Shown in pieces: positions 1 to 15,617 of a stretch of 64,000 nucleotides of DNA. Each line of letters begins with the position of its first letter. Position 1 is the first letter of the stretch. This stretch comes from Heliocybe sulcata (taxonomy: Eukaryota > Basidiomycota > Agaricomycetes > Gloeophyllales > Gloeophyllaceae): the NCBI GenBank assembly GCA_004369045.1, contig ML213504.1:591508-655507 (forward strand). Reading direction: 5' to 3'. A program made the position numbers and the translations under genes. The notes beneath the pieces were generated by a model. The model saw nothing but the letters and a program-made list of their open reading frames with translations, ran no database searches and was not told the origin of the DNA.

Positions 1-2569
1 AGTGAGTAGAGGATCCGGTGGACTAACGTACCGAAGCGCCTAGCCATACATATTAATGGCGAGGAAATATAGCATAAAAGTTCAGCATACCACAATCGCT
101 TCGTTGAGACCTCGTCGGGTAAACTCATCTCGAAGCAGAATACGCTCTTCCAATGAGTCTGGACAGTTAGTGAGAGCATTCACGAGAGACATCGACGCCA
201 CTCGAGCATCCCATATCCCTTCGTCATCGTCCTCCGCATCGGATGACTGGACAACGTCTCCATCCAGTTCGTGATCAGGGAGCCGTAGCGAAGCAATCAG
301 CTCTTCGAAACGGAATGCCTCTTCAAAGGCTACCCGATAGTCCGACATCGCTGCCAGAACCGCGCGGTGCCCCTCGCTCAAGTTGAGCACACATATAGCT
401 GCAAGGACTTCGGACGCCAGGGTGCGCAGTTTATGAGACGAGTCGTGGAGAGCATATGCGATATGCGTTATTATGGTAGGCGACGATAGGACGCAGTTGA
501 AGCCGGGCTATGAAATGTTCAGCAATGCGATAATCAACCTGTATCGCTGTTCTTACTTCTGTATTGAGCAGCACTCTCAAGCACTTCACCAACTCCAGCA
601 ACACGGTCCCTTCGACATCCAAAAGCTTCTTCCGCTTGCCGCCTTTCCCCACCAGACCCGATAGTATATTACCCAACGCGTCGATCCCCTGCTCATCATT
701 GACGAACTCTTCAATCCAGTCCAATTGTGCAGTTGATAGGTGCACTCGGAGGGAAATCAAGTGCTTGACCAGCTTCATGTCCGTCGCCTTGGTTGAGCGC
801 AATGTATCGACGTACCACTGCGCCGTCTTAGCATTCTGGCCTTTCCCGTTCGCGCCCGTGTCCCCTCCTGACGAGGTCCACCAGCTGGACCACAGTCCTC
901 CAGTCCCTTGAGGCTTCAATGGCTGCTGCTCCCCGGACAACCTGATAGATCTCGCATTCGGAGCTCTATCCATGGGCTTGTGCGCATCCGCTGACTCGCT
1001 GGAGGCTTCGGCGCTGCCCCATCCCGATATGGAGAATCGCTTCATTAGACCAGAATCGCCCGTCAGTTGGGGAACCAGTCGGGGTAGTATTCCCGCTGAG
1101 CTGGCGAGCCCAACCGAAGCTGGGTAGGAAGACTGAGCAAACTGCTGCGCGTGAGATTTCGAGGCGGCTTTGGAAAGAGTGGCAGCACGGAACGCCTTGT
1201 TCTGCTCCATGAGGTACAGCTTACGCTCAGGAGGCAGCTTGTACATTTCTTCACGCCTTGGTCCTTTCAGTCCGAGTTCGTCCTAACAAGAGTGGTTGAG
1301 TGGTTGATAAAAAAGAAGTCGACGCAGCAGAACGACTCACAAGCATTAACTCAAACTCAGCTGGATCGGGGCTCCCCTCCACCTCCTGGGACTCCGGCTC
1401 CGCCACGATCTTACTGATTATTGCGTTACCAGACTTGTGCTCTACGAGCTTAGGCTCGCTGACGCTCTTCCGCTTCTCGGGAAGAGTAGACACTCCGGGT
1501 GCCGGCGACGCGTACCAACTCTCGAATAAGCTAGAGAGGCGATTCTGAGATATTGTACTTCTCCAGTCGCCTGATCCTTGGGTTCTCCCGGGTGAGGACG
1601 GAGGAGAAGGGGAAATGGGCCTGTCGTCCTGCTTCAACGTGCCCTCCTCTTCCTCCATCTCCTCTTCTTCAGACTCTTCCAAATCAGCGAGCCGTCTGAT
1701 CGTTGCTTCCGATGGCGTCAAGGACGTCGAAGACACCGAACGTGCGGTTGATCTACGATACCATTCATCGGGGACGCAGAAACGGAACTTGCGAAGGGCG
1801 GAGGGGGATAGGGAATTTGGCGTGAGAGGGGCTTGGATCAGGCTGACGGCCAGGTACGATGGAGGGACCCTTGAATACTCTACAAGCAAGAGCGTAAATA
1901 TCTAGGACTACCGCTAAGCCACATTTACTGGACGCACTCTCAGCTTGACCATCTGACCAGAGTTCCTCGAATGCATAGTCAACATTTCCAGCACCAGGCA
2001 CCGGTAGTGATCTTGTCAGGCCGAGCTCGTCAATCATGGATTCCATGACATTCTGGATAGTTGTCGTCCTCGCAACGAATACCTTCCACTCAAAGCCATC
2101 ATGTATTTCCGGCACACGCAGGAAGGACACGGTCAGAGAAAGCGCAGGATTGAGAGATACGAGTTTGAGGACAGGAGCATGCAGATGAGACGTCAAGGGG
2201 AAGGATGAGAAATGGCGTTGACCCGTGGCACTCTGAGGGGTTTTGGAAACCAAAGGTGCAACCTGCTGGGAAGGATCGACCAGTCCTGTGATCGACCTCA
2301 GTGCACTGCTTATTGCTGAGGGAATTATACACACCATCGCCGAGAGCCTTCAATTCCTCGTCCTCCCAAGCACGTCCGTTCGATTCTTTCCGAACCATCT
2401 GCATGGCCCATCCCTCATCTTCCAAATCACCCAATATTTCATCCCGAACTTCTTCTAAGTCCTCTAACGCGCTGATAACATCTTGTACAGTGCCATCCGG
2501 TGATATGGTAGCGAACTGGAGAGTCCCACTGGGAAGGAGGGTCGGAACTATCAGAGAATCAGTTGACAT
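1..2569 (-). CDS. Rho GTPase-binding / formin-homology-3 (GBD/FH3) domain protein, 3' end cut by window
   Basis: The start chosen is the ATG at 2567-2569, which opens a reading frame with a ubiquitin/RA-like N-terminus (TVQDVISALEDLEEV). A long serine-rich, acidic linker follows (about 1250-1900). The next exon (431-1246) carries the armadillo-like segment diagnostic of the Diaphanous GBD/FH3 module: an LVKHLISLRVHLS helix, WIEEFVNDEQGIDALGNIL, and LLELVKCLRVLLNTE. A further exon (about 96-390) continues FH3 with SMSLVNALTNCPDSLEER and RDEFTRRGLNEAIV. The family links active Rho-type GTPases to actin or polarity effectors. The protein runs off the left edge, so whether it goes on to FH1/FH2 (a true formin) or ends after FH3 cannot be seen. 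It lies head-to-tail behind MCM6 with a gap of about 400 bp. Exon borders are approximate; the domain call is firm. Confidence 0.72.
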
Positions 2570-2970
2570 GAGGAAACGCGTGAGGTTGGTCGTATTCCAG
2601 GAATATTCCCTGGAAGTGATGTCGTCTAGGGGTGGCCAGGCTAGTATTCAAGAAGCATAGAGACAGGAGATATACCAATCAGCAGAAGAGTGCAGCCCAG
2701 AGCAGCAGTCCCACACTGCAAGCAGGGCGCTCGATACTTGTGACTTGCCCAAGGACCAAGATAGAGGCTCTGACTTACCCCGATAAGGCAACCTAGGGGA
2801 TCTGCACCGAGGATCTGGCGTTCTGTTGCGATGACTTCAACGCGACCATAGCCGCCGGATAGCGCTGGTACATTCCACTGCAAGAAACAGCCTATTCTAC
2901 ACAGAGAATACAAAGAACAATTATGCAAACAATGCTGTACTAGGACTGACCCAAGAAATCCTGAGAGGAA
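2570..2970. other. intergenic, MCM6 3' end to GBD/FH3 gene 5' end
   Basis: About 400 bp between two minus-strand genes. It should hold the MCM6 3' UTR and the GBD/FH3 promoter. A 95-codon minus-strand open frame at 2641-2928 has no recognisable domain, and I do not treat it as a gene. Confidence 0.5.
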
Positions 2971-6224
<3,254 letters not shown>

Positions 6225-6366
6225 GGCGGTTGCAGTGGAAGGGTCGTCGAGAGATTTGACGCGTCGCGTCCAGACTAATTAGCAGCACACACGAGATTGC
6301 CGGCCCTAAAGTCAGTTGTAGTACCTCGCGTACTGCAAGTGTGCCGGCGGCCATAATACCTTAGCC

Positions 6367-7539
6367 ATGGACTTGGAGCCTCTTGATCCTGCCTATGTAG
6401 CAGAAAGACTCTCGCAGCCTCCGTTCATCGTTTGTTCTGGAGTCTACAATGTCAGAGATATAGGTGGCTGCCCAACACAGTATGGGATCCCCGTCAGGCG
6501 GGGATTTGTATACCGCTCCGGAGAGGTGTCGGGAATCACGGACGAGGGTACGCTGCCACACTGTATCAAACAGATATGATGTATAATAGCTGGGGATACC
6601 ATGCCAGGAAGGAAACAGCTCAAGTACTTGGGTGTTACGACAGTGTATGACTTGAGATCGGATACAGAGATGGAAAGGTACAACACACCAATTCCCGACA
6701 TACCTGGAGTCGACATCGTCCGTACCCCTGTCTTCCAGACAGAGGACTACAGCCCAGAGATGATGGCGAAGTGAGTACGTGTATGAATCGCATTATTCTA
6801 CAGTGGGGCTACAAGGTGCTTATGTAGGCGATACGAGCTGTACGCCAGTGGCAAGACGGAAGTAAGCCACGGTGGCTTCAATCCGTGCACACAGAGCTTA
6901 ACCCTAAGGGCTTCTCCAGGCTTTCATGGAACTCTACTCGCAAATACTTGACAACGGTGGACCCGCCTTCGGCGTAATCCTGGGTCACATCAGAGATAGG
7001 CCACACGACGGCTTGCTTTTTCACTGTACCGGTTCGTCACTACCTGGTCTACGCTATCCTCCCGGATAATGCCCGACTTGACGAATCATCAGCGGGGAAG
7101 GATCGTACTGGTGTCATAGCAGCCATCATGCTCACGGTAGTATCCCGATCCTGCCAATCAATTTCCAACTAATAAGTACCATCTATGCTAGTTGGCCGGT
7201 GTGGAGGACAACGTCATCGCAGAAGACTACAGTTTGACGCGTGTTGGCCGTGAGCCTGCTCGTGCAATGGTCATGGCGCGCCTAGCCAAAATATCCTTAT
7301 TTGCCCGGAATAATGAAGCCGCCCTCAACATGTTTACCTGTCGGTAAGAAATGGAACATACTTCCTTTGCATTTGCTGAGTGGTGTTGCAGACCTGAGAC
7401 AATGATCGCATTTCTTGCGCTCCTCCGGGAAAAGTACGGCGGTGTAGCTGCATATCTCCGGAAATATGTGCGGTTGACGGATGTCGACATCGAGACTATC
7501 AAGCACAATCTCTTATACCCACCGGATCAACCTTCATAG
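6367..7539 (+). CDS. tyrosine/serine protein phosphatase (Y_phosphatase3 family)
   Basis: The start is the ATG at 6367-6369. The N-terminus has the family signature NVRDIGGCPTQYG...RRGFVYRSGEVSG. The next exon, joined in phase by taking the acceptor before GAAGGAAACAG, gives KYLGVTTVYDLRSDTEMERY, including the conserved DLRS element. The catalytic P-loop is split by an intron at 7032-7092; joining the exons gives HCTAGKDRTGV, a complete CX5R site with Cys nucleophile and Arg. The C-terminal helices (LREKYGGVAAYLRKYV...LTDVDIETIKHNLL) complete the fold, and the stop is at 7537-7539. Relatives include bacterial and fungal atypical phosphatases acting on phosphotyrosine or phosphoinositides. The substrate cannot be told from sequence. 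It is convergent with VAC14, with about 130 bp between stops. Confidence 0.88.
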
Positions 7540-7668
7540 CGTAACCTAGTCAAGATCCTCATAGATAATAAATAACTAAACGGGTATCAGACAACACTAG
7601 AAGGAATGACTGCGATGTACATTAACCGTCCATGAAGTACAAGGGCAACAACGAACGTAGCAAACAGA

Positions 7669-10600
7669 TCAAGTCTTCCTAGTTATGCCCAGTGTCCGTC
7701 TCGCCTTCGATTGCTGCTGTAAAGATGCTGTGGGACTTGCGGGCCTGGCTGAAGAACCGGCGCCACCTGTCACAGAGCTGAGCAAACCATTTGCTGCTCG
7801 TGCTCTCGGGTTCAGTGGTGAAAGAATGCTGCTGCCGCCTTTTGGACCCGGAGGCGGCGGAGAGGGCGGAACTTCGCCAGTGACTCGGCGGCGTAGGGGT
7901 GCACGTGTCGGCGGTGCACCTGGCTGCGTGGCAGGCATACTGCCGGTTTGCTTATCTCCTGTCTGAAATCCGGAGAATGCTGGTGTCTCGCTGCCTGCTG
8001 CTTGTCTCCTCGCCTTCTCATGCCGCGATTGCACTGATCGGAAATGCGAGAGCAGTTCTTGCCATTTGATCTCGTCCCGATTAATTATCTTCGAGCGTGA
8101 CGACAGCGCTGCAACAGAACTGACAGGACTAGTGAGACTCAGGGCTGCGGATTAAGCGACGTTCAACTCACGGCTTGTTGGGTATATGGAGGAACCCGAT
8201 GGAATTTACAGCCATCAGTCGATTTCGTAATGAAATGAACGCTGAACTTTGAGGCAGTAACATGAGAAGCCCGTAGAGACATTTGAATAGATGGGGATAT
8301 CTCTCTGGCTCCAATAGCTGCAATCGTAGGTCTACCATAGATGAGGTCATGGAACTCATACATATCGTCTGGCACTTACATGTGAAGACAGGTGATTCAA
8401 TGAGTTGGACCAGCTTGTCAATTTGAACCAGCAATTGTACGGTGATCTCTAGGTCGGCACTGGACAAGAGTCAACAATGTCAAGCTAACGACTCATCGCA
8501 AACATACAAGATCTGGAGCAGATTTGATGCATGCTCGTATGCCTGAGCAAGTAGGCAGAGCGAAAAAACCGCAACTGCGTTATGGCACCATGAGCGGTAT
8601 AGTGTGATGAACAGAGCCTGCCCGTCTTGCTGCTGGGTCGTTCAGTCAGGATACACAGAAGTCGATATATGCTACGAACCCGTGTCTCAAGGCTCTTCAG
8701 CCTTCTCCTGAAGTCCGCCAGTTCGGGTGCGGTGATGAGAATGATATTCAGCTTCTGGACGATGTCGCTGGCAAATTCGAGATCCTGCGCATACCGATAT
8801 ATGCCTCACTACCTGTCCCCCATAAGATAATCATGCACAAGACTTACTTCCTCCTTTTCCAAAACTTCTGCAAAGGTCCGATAAATCCGCTCAGAACTGA
8901 GGTTGACGCATAGCTGACGGATGATGAGGCTACCCCTCGCATCCAGGAGCCGCCGGTCGGTACTGAAGAGCTCCAGGAGATTGATCATGAAAGACTTGAA
9001 ATAGGACTCGTCCGATGTCGATGAAATCTGTGCTATTAACTGAAGGTCGTGTTTGATAACTTCCTCGGAAGAATCCGAGAGGGTCTTCAGTAAAGCAGGG
9101 AATGTACCATCGTCCATCGCCAGCAGCTGATTTACGGACAATAGGCTTCAGCTCGGACACTACGAAACTAAGGCGATCATACCCTGTTCGGAGCCTTCTG
9201 ATGCAACATTATAAGCCACTTCATAGCCGCTACACGAGTCTCTTCGTGCTCGCTCAGGAACTGGATAGTCAAAGCGTTTACGGTTGCCTGATAGTCGAAC
9301 GGATCGGGATCGACAGCATTCTGCTGCGTGGGAGAGGTGGTTAGAGTGGGCGAGTGTGGTCGACTCAGCTCCAGTTGAGAGGGTCCCAAAGGGTTCATGG
9401 CCGAGATCTCGGACTGTACAGTATTTGTTCTTGACTTCGCCGTCAGCCTATCGGATTGTACTGTAGGACCGGATCCATCGGAAGCATTGTCCAATATACC
9501 CGCCTCCGGGATACTCGAATCCTTTGCAGTCGTGGCCTGGCGCGAAGCTGGAGGTGAAGTAGCCATCGGCGTAGGCGAGGATACATTGGTTCGCTGTGAT
9601 GAGATTCGGTCCATCGTCGGGCGGCCAGCTGGTTCCAGAGGCGACGGAAGGCCCTGGATCACGCTCTGCAAGAGTTTGTTCGTGCGATGGGCTGCGGACT
9701 GAATCATTGGGACATGATGTGCGAGGTTAGGTAGGATGGCAGGGATCAGACGAGGCGTGAAGGGCACAATCACTTCCTGGGCAAAACCCAGAAACTCGGA
9801 TAGCCACCTGAGAGCCGTGGACTGTTGGATTTCATCGTCTACAAGCACACATGGTCACTCCATTAATTATCAGAATCCTCAATGAACCCAAGACAGAACG
9901 CTTACGTTCTCCATCGAGCTGACCGATGAGAATATCGACTATGGGAGAGTAATCGATTCTGACGCCTTGTCCTGGAATCCACGCTTGGGCGGGTGAATCA
10001 GAGGCCCCCCAAAAGACATGGAAGGGCACTTACTGCCTGTATCGCGTAGGTGGGTTCCGGATCCGTCGTCCGCTTTCTCTTCCTTTCCTGATACGAACGG
10101 CACGCCTTCCTGATATGATACTGCATCTTCAGGTGAAGGGTCCCTCTCACCACGCTGCGACTGTGCCTCTGAAGACTCATCTTCTTCCTTCAATCGAGCT
10201 TGATCCTCATTGCGCTTGCGAACAAGGGTTACATCACGGATTTCTCGAAGGAAGTCTGCTAGTACGTTCTCTGTCTGGTTTTTCACGTCCTCCGTTGGAT
10301 CTGACAAGTACTTCCTATATTAAGGATCTTTAGCCCGAGCATGAGCGAAGATAGATTCAAGAGGAACGTACAACAGACCGTCCAAGAACTCGGGCAAGTA
10401 AGTCACCAGCTCTAGCTCGGGAACAGAGTCCAGGACTGTGATCCATGACACAAGGAAACTTCGTGTAAAGGGGCTGATAACATAGATCCTTTCCTTAAGT
10501 AAGGGAATAAATCGCGCTAGCGAGAACGCCTTCCGTGCTCCAGGGTAGTGGTCTGCTCCATCGACCGGATGCGGGACCAGGACGCCTTCATCGACCTCTT

Positions 10601-11239
10601 TAGATATCTTCTCCGGTTCTGCGTATTGAGGGACATAGACAGAGGCTGATTCGGCCACTATATCCTTCAAAAGGCGATCCAGCAGTTCAGCCCCATTCTT
10701 CACAGAGAGCTCTGAATCGGCAGCGAGCTGAGTACGTCCCATTAGTCCAGCATACCAATGGGGTACGAGCGACTTACCTTGCTTAACGCGTCGAAGATAG
10801 GATTAAAGTAGACCAGTATCTCGCCCTTAGATACCTTGGCAATGTTATAGAGACACTCCGCCGAGAAGTATCGAACGCGGTTCTCCGGATCCGTGAAGCA
10901 GACGAGCAAGGGTTCCACAAATTTGTCCATGTACGGAGCGATATGGACACCTAGGGCAATGGCAGTTCCAGCCAGGCCAATCAGACCTCCATTCCTGACA
11001 TGCAGAGGGTTTGATGCGTTATTGAACATATCGACCAGTTGATCGACGATTTGGGTAATGCGGCGCTCATCTCCTTGAAGTTGACACTCCCTGACTTGTC
11101 TGAACCAGCGCAATGAATGTCATCGGTGCGCCGCAGAGTACGAGACCATTTACTTTTCCAGATCGAGAGCCGCAGCCTTCCGCTTCTCGTACATTTTGTC
11201 CACCAGCTGCTTGGAAATAGCGGACTCTTCCCTGGACAT
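7669..11239 (-). CDS. VAC14: VAC14, scaffold of the PI(3,5)P2 synthesis complex
   Basis: Vacuole-membrane scaffold that holds the Fab1/PIKfyve kinase and the Fig4 phosphatase. The start chosen is the ATG at 11237-11239, because it directly precedes the conserved [22 protein letters not shown] opening of the family; the frame stays open to 11347, so a longer start is possible. HEAT repeats follow: [25 protein letters not shown], the Vac14 N-domain signature [19 protein letters not shown], and [16 protein letters not shown]. The 8809-9141 exon ([27 protein letters not shown]) belongs to the C-terminal Vac14/Fig4-binding domain. That domain ends near [24 protein letters not shown], followed by a Pro/Ser-rich tail to the stop at 7669-7671. 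Length is about 1000 aa, somewhat longer than human VAC14, with low-complexity insertions at about 9300-9700. About ten introns; exon borders are approximate. Confidence 0.92.
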
Positions 11240-11549
11240 TAGGAGGCGTGCGAGACACGACAACAACGGACTGACCCATGTTGTCCCTCTTCGTTCGTAA
11301 CTTGGGTACTCAGGAGTAGCAGCGTCAAGAGTCTTGCATAAGGGCAAGCCGGAGCAAAGGCAAGGCCAGTCTTAGCGCGTCCGCGTCAAGACGCGTGCTT
11401 TCGCCTAATAGAGACCCTATATATATCACTATGCATCACAAAAGCTTCCGAAGTCACGCCGATAGCCATATATATGGCTGAGATGCATTCGAATTGCAAC
11501 TTCTGTATTTACGTATTATACAGCTTATCGAGATATATATCTCCTAGCT
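11240..11549. other. intergenic, VAC14 promoter and GH3 3' flank
   Basis: AT-rich tract with repeated tatata runs, including near 11416. A 14-bp palindrome (gagatatatatctc) lies just beyond the GH3 stop near 11530. No gene is seen. Confidence 0.5.
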
Positions 11550-14500
11550 TTACAAGCCCCTCCAAGTGAAAGTCTCCGGCAAGTTGACCTTAGTGGAGAG
11601 CCGGAGATCGTCAGAGGATGCTGCTGCATACACAATAAACTCCCCAGCCTCTGCAACCCAGCCCTCGGCACGGTTATCATAGAAGCTCAACGCATCTCGG
11701 TCCAACTCAACCTTCACAGCCTTACCCTCCCCTGCCTTCAGCCAGACCTTCGCGTAGCCTTTCAACTCCTTCACCGGACGCGGCAAACTGAAGGCGACAT
11801 CGGATACGTAAACCTGAACGACCTCGGCGCCATCTCGCTTGCCCACGTTCTTCACGGTGCATGACACGCTGAACGACCCTTCCGCGGTGGGCTGCGATAC
11901 TTGAAGATCTGAGTATTCAAATGTCGTGTACGAAAGACCGTGACCGAAGGAAAACATAGGCTTCAAATCTTTGATGTCGAACGAGCGATATCCAACGAAA
12001 ATGCCCTTGCGTTGGGCTTTAGTACGACTCATATCAGACTGCATCTCGAGTAGCGCACCTCGTTGTACAAGACTTGGCCATATCCTTCCCCCTTCTGGCC
12101 GAAGGAGGGATGCGATGGTGAGTCTTGCAACCGCTTACTGTAACAACAATCAGGAAAGGCCTTGAGAGAGATATGCAGCACATACGGGAAGGTCAGAGAC
12201 AGCTTTCCTGACGGGTTTACCCGTCCAAACAGCACGTCCGCTAATCCGTTGCCAAGCTCATTACCACCGTAGAATGCCTGCCACACTACTTAGTTTCGTG
12301 AAGCGAAGCGAGCGCGTTGCCTACTTGGAGCAAGGTCTTTGCTTTATCAACCCACGGCATTTCTGTCGGGGTACCGGACTGGTGCACGACGATCGTATCC
12401 GGGTTCGCCTCGAGAACCTCTGACACCAGTCGATTCATCAAGCCAGGCAATCTGTCCAAGGCGATCAACCGACGTTTTGAATTCCAGTGGTAGCATTACG
12501 TACTTCATGTCCTTACGGTCGAAGCCTTCGCTCTCCCAACTGCAGTAACCGTAAATATCTACACATGACGGACTACTGTAGACTTACTCATGATTGAGCC
12601 CAATCACTAGAATAGCAACTGCGGTACGCGGTGAAATCTGCGCACCAGGTACAAGTGTGCGTGAATAGCTCACCATCAGACTCCTTAGCCAACTTCACAG
12701 CGTTCGAGATTCCCTCCTCTTCATCCACATACTTGGCAGCACCGGCTCTTATACCGCCCCTACAAGTAAACGGCGCGCCTCTCCCAATAAACTCCGCATT
12801 ACTTAAGCGTATCTCGAGTGGGTATGCCTTGCCTGCTTCCAAGCCCTTCACGGTAGCGTGCACATCGACCGTGCCCAAGCCGAAGAACCCTTCACCTTGT
12901 TCTGGATTGGTGCTCAGGTCGATGACCATGTTTCCGTCGAAGAAGAGGTTGCCGCTCCCGGTGATGTTGAGACCGATCTCCCAGTCGCCAGATTCATCAG
13001 GTACGAAGGTGGTTGAGTACTGTCAGGGGGTTATGACAGGTGAGATTCTTTTGAAAGATGCGCTGCTTACGCGAATCCAGCAGATCTCGTTCACTTCAGT
13101 GTCGTCCTATATTTTGCGCCTTAGCTACGTGACAAGTCACTGCAGAGGGTGAGACATCCTTACCACACCATCTGCCAGGAAGCACCACGATCCCAGTGTA
13201 GGCGTGCTCCAGGCGCACGCCGGTAGCGGCTCTTGAAGGTTTGCATACGTGCTCAAGAAGCTTGCCGACGGACTCTCATTCCAGAACTCGACCAGCGCGC
13301 CAGGTTCACCACTGTTCTGCTGAATCAATCCATCAAGCAAGGGTAATAACACATGCGACGTGGCACCAATGGCGTAGTCGACAGTCGACCCGATCTCTTG
13401 TGCGGCGGCTGTGATACCTTCCAGCGGCGAAACCGTGTACGAGGACAAGAGCCGTGCAGAACCGCCACCAGAGGTGAACGCTTGCTTCGCATTGGGTCCG
13501 ATGACTGCAATTTTCTTCGGGGACCCGACGATGGGGAGCACGCTGTTGTCGTTCTTGAGCAGCACAGTGGCGTCGGCTGCTGCCTTGCGGAGCAGGGCTC
13601 GGAGTTGAGGCGTGTCGACGCCTTCTTCCGGGCCATTGAAAGGAATGGCAGAGGCATATGCTCGCTTCAATATTTCGAGGATCTGTGTAAGTGCAGATAA
13701 GCGAACTGTCGTTATGCTCAGAGATGCACCTAGCAGACCTTTCGAACCCGATCATCGATGTCGCTTGGGAACAGCTTCTGTCCTATGAGCGCCCGCTCCA
13801 CCGCCTTTCCACGCATGTAGGCAGGACCACTGCGGAGAGTCAGACCTCTGTAATGCTAAAAAAAGGACCACATACGGCATCTCCAGGTCAAGACCAGCTT
13901 TGATACTTTCGACGGTACTGTAGACACCCGTCCAATCGCTCATTATAAGACCTTCATAACCCCATTCCTAGTCCGGCGTTTGAGTGGAGCTTCTAACCCG
14001 GTCATTGAGAAACGCACCTTGCGCAGGATATTTTGCAGGAGATCGAAGTTCTCCGAACAGTGCGTACCGTTGAGGCGGTTATATCTGTGTAACTGTAGGT
14101 CACTGTAAGAACCATTCTCGGTGCATAGAGTTTTACGCAGTCATAAGAGCCCAAGGGTCAGCTTTCTTAATCGCGATCTGGAATGGCTTGAGGTATATCT
14201 CTCGGAGCGCTCTCTCACTGACAACACCTGGCATACAAACCAAGTCAACACCTTGCTCATACAGAACGGGACCGTAGTACGTACTGTCTGAGGAGAACCT
14301 AACGAACGATGGTCATGAGCGGAGCAATGCAAGACTACAGAAAGACGCATACCGCTCATATTCCTGATCATTGCAAACGAAGTGCTTGATGGTCGCCGCA
14401 ACTCCTTGGGACTGCACGCCATTGATATAAGCGGCAGCAATTGTACCATTCAGATGCGGATCTTCGGAGAAGGACTCGAATCCACGGCCTCCGAGAGGTG

Positions 14501-15083
14501 ACCTCTGGGTGTTTGTGGTAGGTCCCAGAAGTATATGGCATCCTAGTCAAGGTGCATCCTTAGGAAACCAAAGAAGGAAAAATAAAAATAGCCTTACCCT
14601 TAGCTCTACACTCATCCGCCAAGGCCTTGCCAACTTGGTAGGCGAGTTCGTCATCGAAAGAAGAGGCGAGACCAGTCGAGGATGGGAAGCAGCTAGACGG
14701 GACGCTGTTGAAGACTATTAAAGGCAGATATCAGCAACATAATTTGTACGTCTACTAATAGTTCACGGCTTACAACGAGTTCCTCGGACACCGTTCGGAC
14801 CTGCAGCGGAGAATTCGTCAGTGAGAGCGCTTGGGTCGATGACAAGAGAACAGGATCGTCTAACCATCGCTCATCCTCACGGAGGGTATTCCAACATCTG
14901 GCACAGGCTCAGTGTGCCACCATCCCTATGAACAATGCATATGTGGAGTACCAGGAAGTCGAGCAGGGCTGAAACACTCACCAGCCCAGTGAGCATCCTG
15001 ATCTTGTCAGGCAACCGGATCCTAGACAGCACATCTTCCACGTCAAAATTAGCATCAAGTGCCTTAGCGTTGAGAGCAGTCAT
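11550..15083 (-). CDS. GH3 beta-glucosidase with PA14 insert
   Basis: Retaining beta-glucosidase of glycoside hydrolase family 3, about 850 aa in many exons. The start is the ATG at 15081-15083 ([22 protein letters not shown]). No signal peptide precedes the catalytic domain, so it is probably intracellular. Motifs in order are [11 protein letters not shown], an [10 protein letters not shown]-type segment, [24 protein letters not shown] and the nucleophile motif MSDWTG (exon 13752-13943, Asp nucleophile). The C-terminal sandwich domain begins [26 protein letters not shown]14 domain is inserted ([22 protein letters not shown]; about 12590-13130), as in the Kluyveromyces BglI type. A fibronectin-III-like end follows ([20 protein letters not shown]...VQVYVSD). 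It lies tail-to-head with VAC14 and is divergent from the RNF220-like gene. Confidence 0.93.
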
Positions 15084-15617
15084 AGCGGGGCACCAAAGGT
15101 GCTGGGCTGGAGAACAGCGCGGCATATATGGCGCGGAAATACCTCGGCAATACACCCTTCACGCGATCCTGCCTCGGTGAGCAGATGTTTCCCTTGATCA
15201 TCGCGAATTTGAAGGTTTGCTTCGTCGGAATCGGCAGCTGGGTGTTCGAAAGGGGTTCGACTGAGCTGAAGATTCCTCGGCCTGCAGGCCTAAAGGGCGG
15301 TACGGATGAAGATGCCGGAGCGCACTATGATTGCCATATCAGGACGCGATGCCTGCATCAGATCCGATCGGGAAGCATTTGCCGCCCCGCGTTGAAAGTC
15401 CAACTCCATCCAACCGAGCACCTTCCAATCCACCCCAAAGCCTCGTCACATAACGTCGGAAAACGCCTGCAAATATTCCTGCTATCCAAAGCATATATCT
15501 TCTGCGGTTATTGCACGCTGCTATGCCCGTAAATTCTGCTGCAAAGTGCGGACTATGTTCAAATCGCTTCAGATATAAACTGACGCCTATTTCGGTGGTT
15601 GCAGAGGGAAGAAGAGG
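15084..15617. other. divergent promoter region, GH3 and RNF220-like genes
   Basis: 534 bp between opposite starts. It includes a tatataaac-like motif near 15570, about 45 bp before the plus-strand ATG. An open frame at 15128-15532 has no domain and looks like chance. Confidence 0.45.

Noticed and set aside
2641-2928. 95-codon minus frame between MCM6 and the GBD/FH3 gene
   Set aside because: No recognisable domain; most likely promoter and UTR sequence.
15128-15532. 134-codon open frame between GH3 and the RNF220-like gene
   Set aside because: No domain, and it fills a divergent promoter; composition is not clearly coding.
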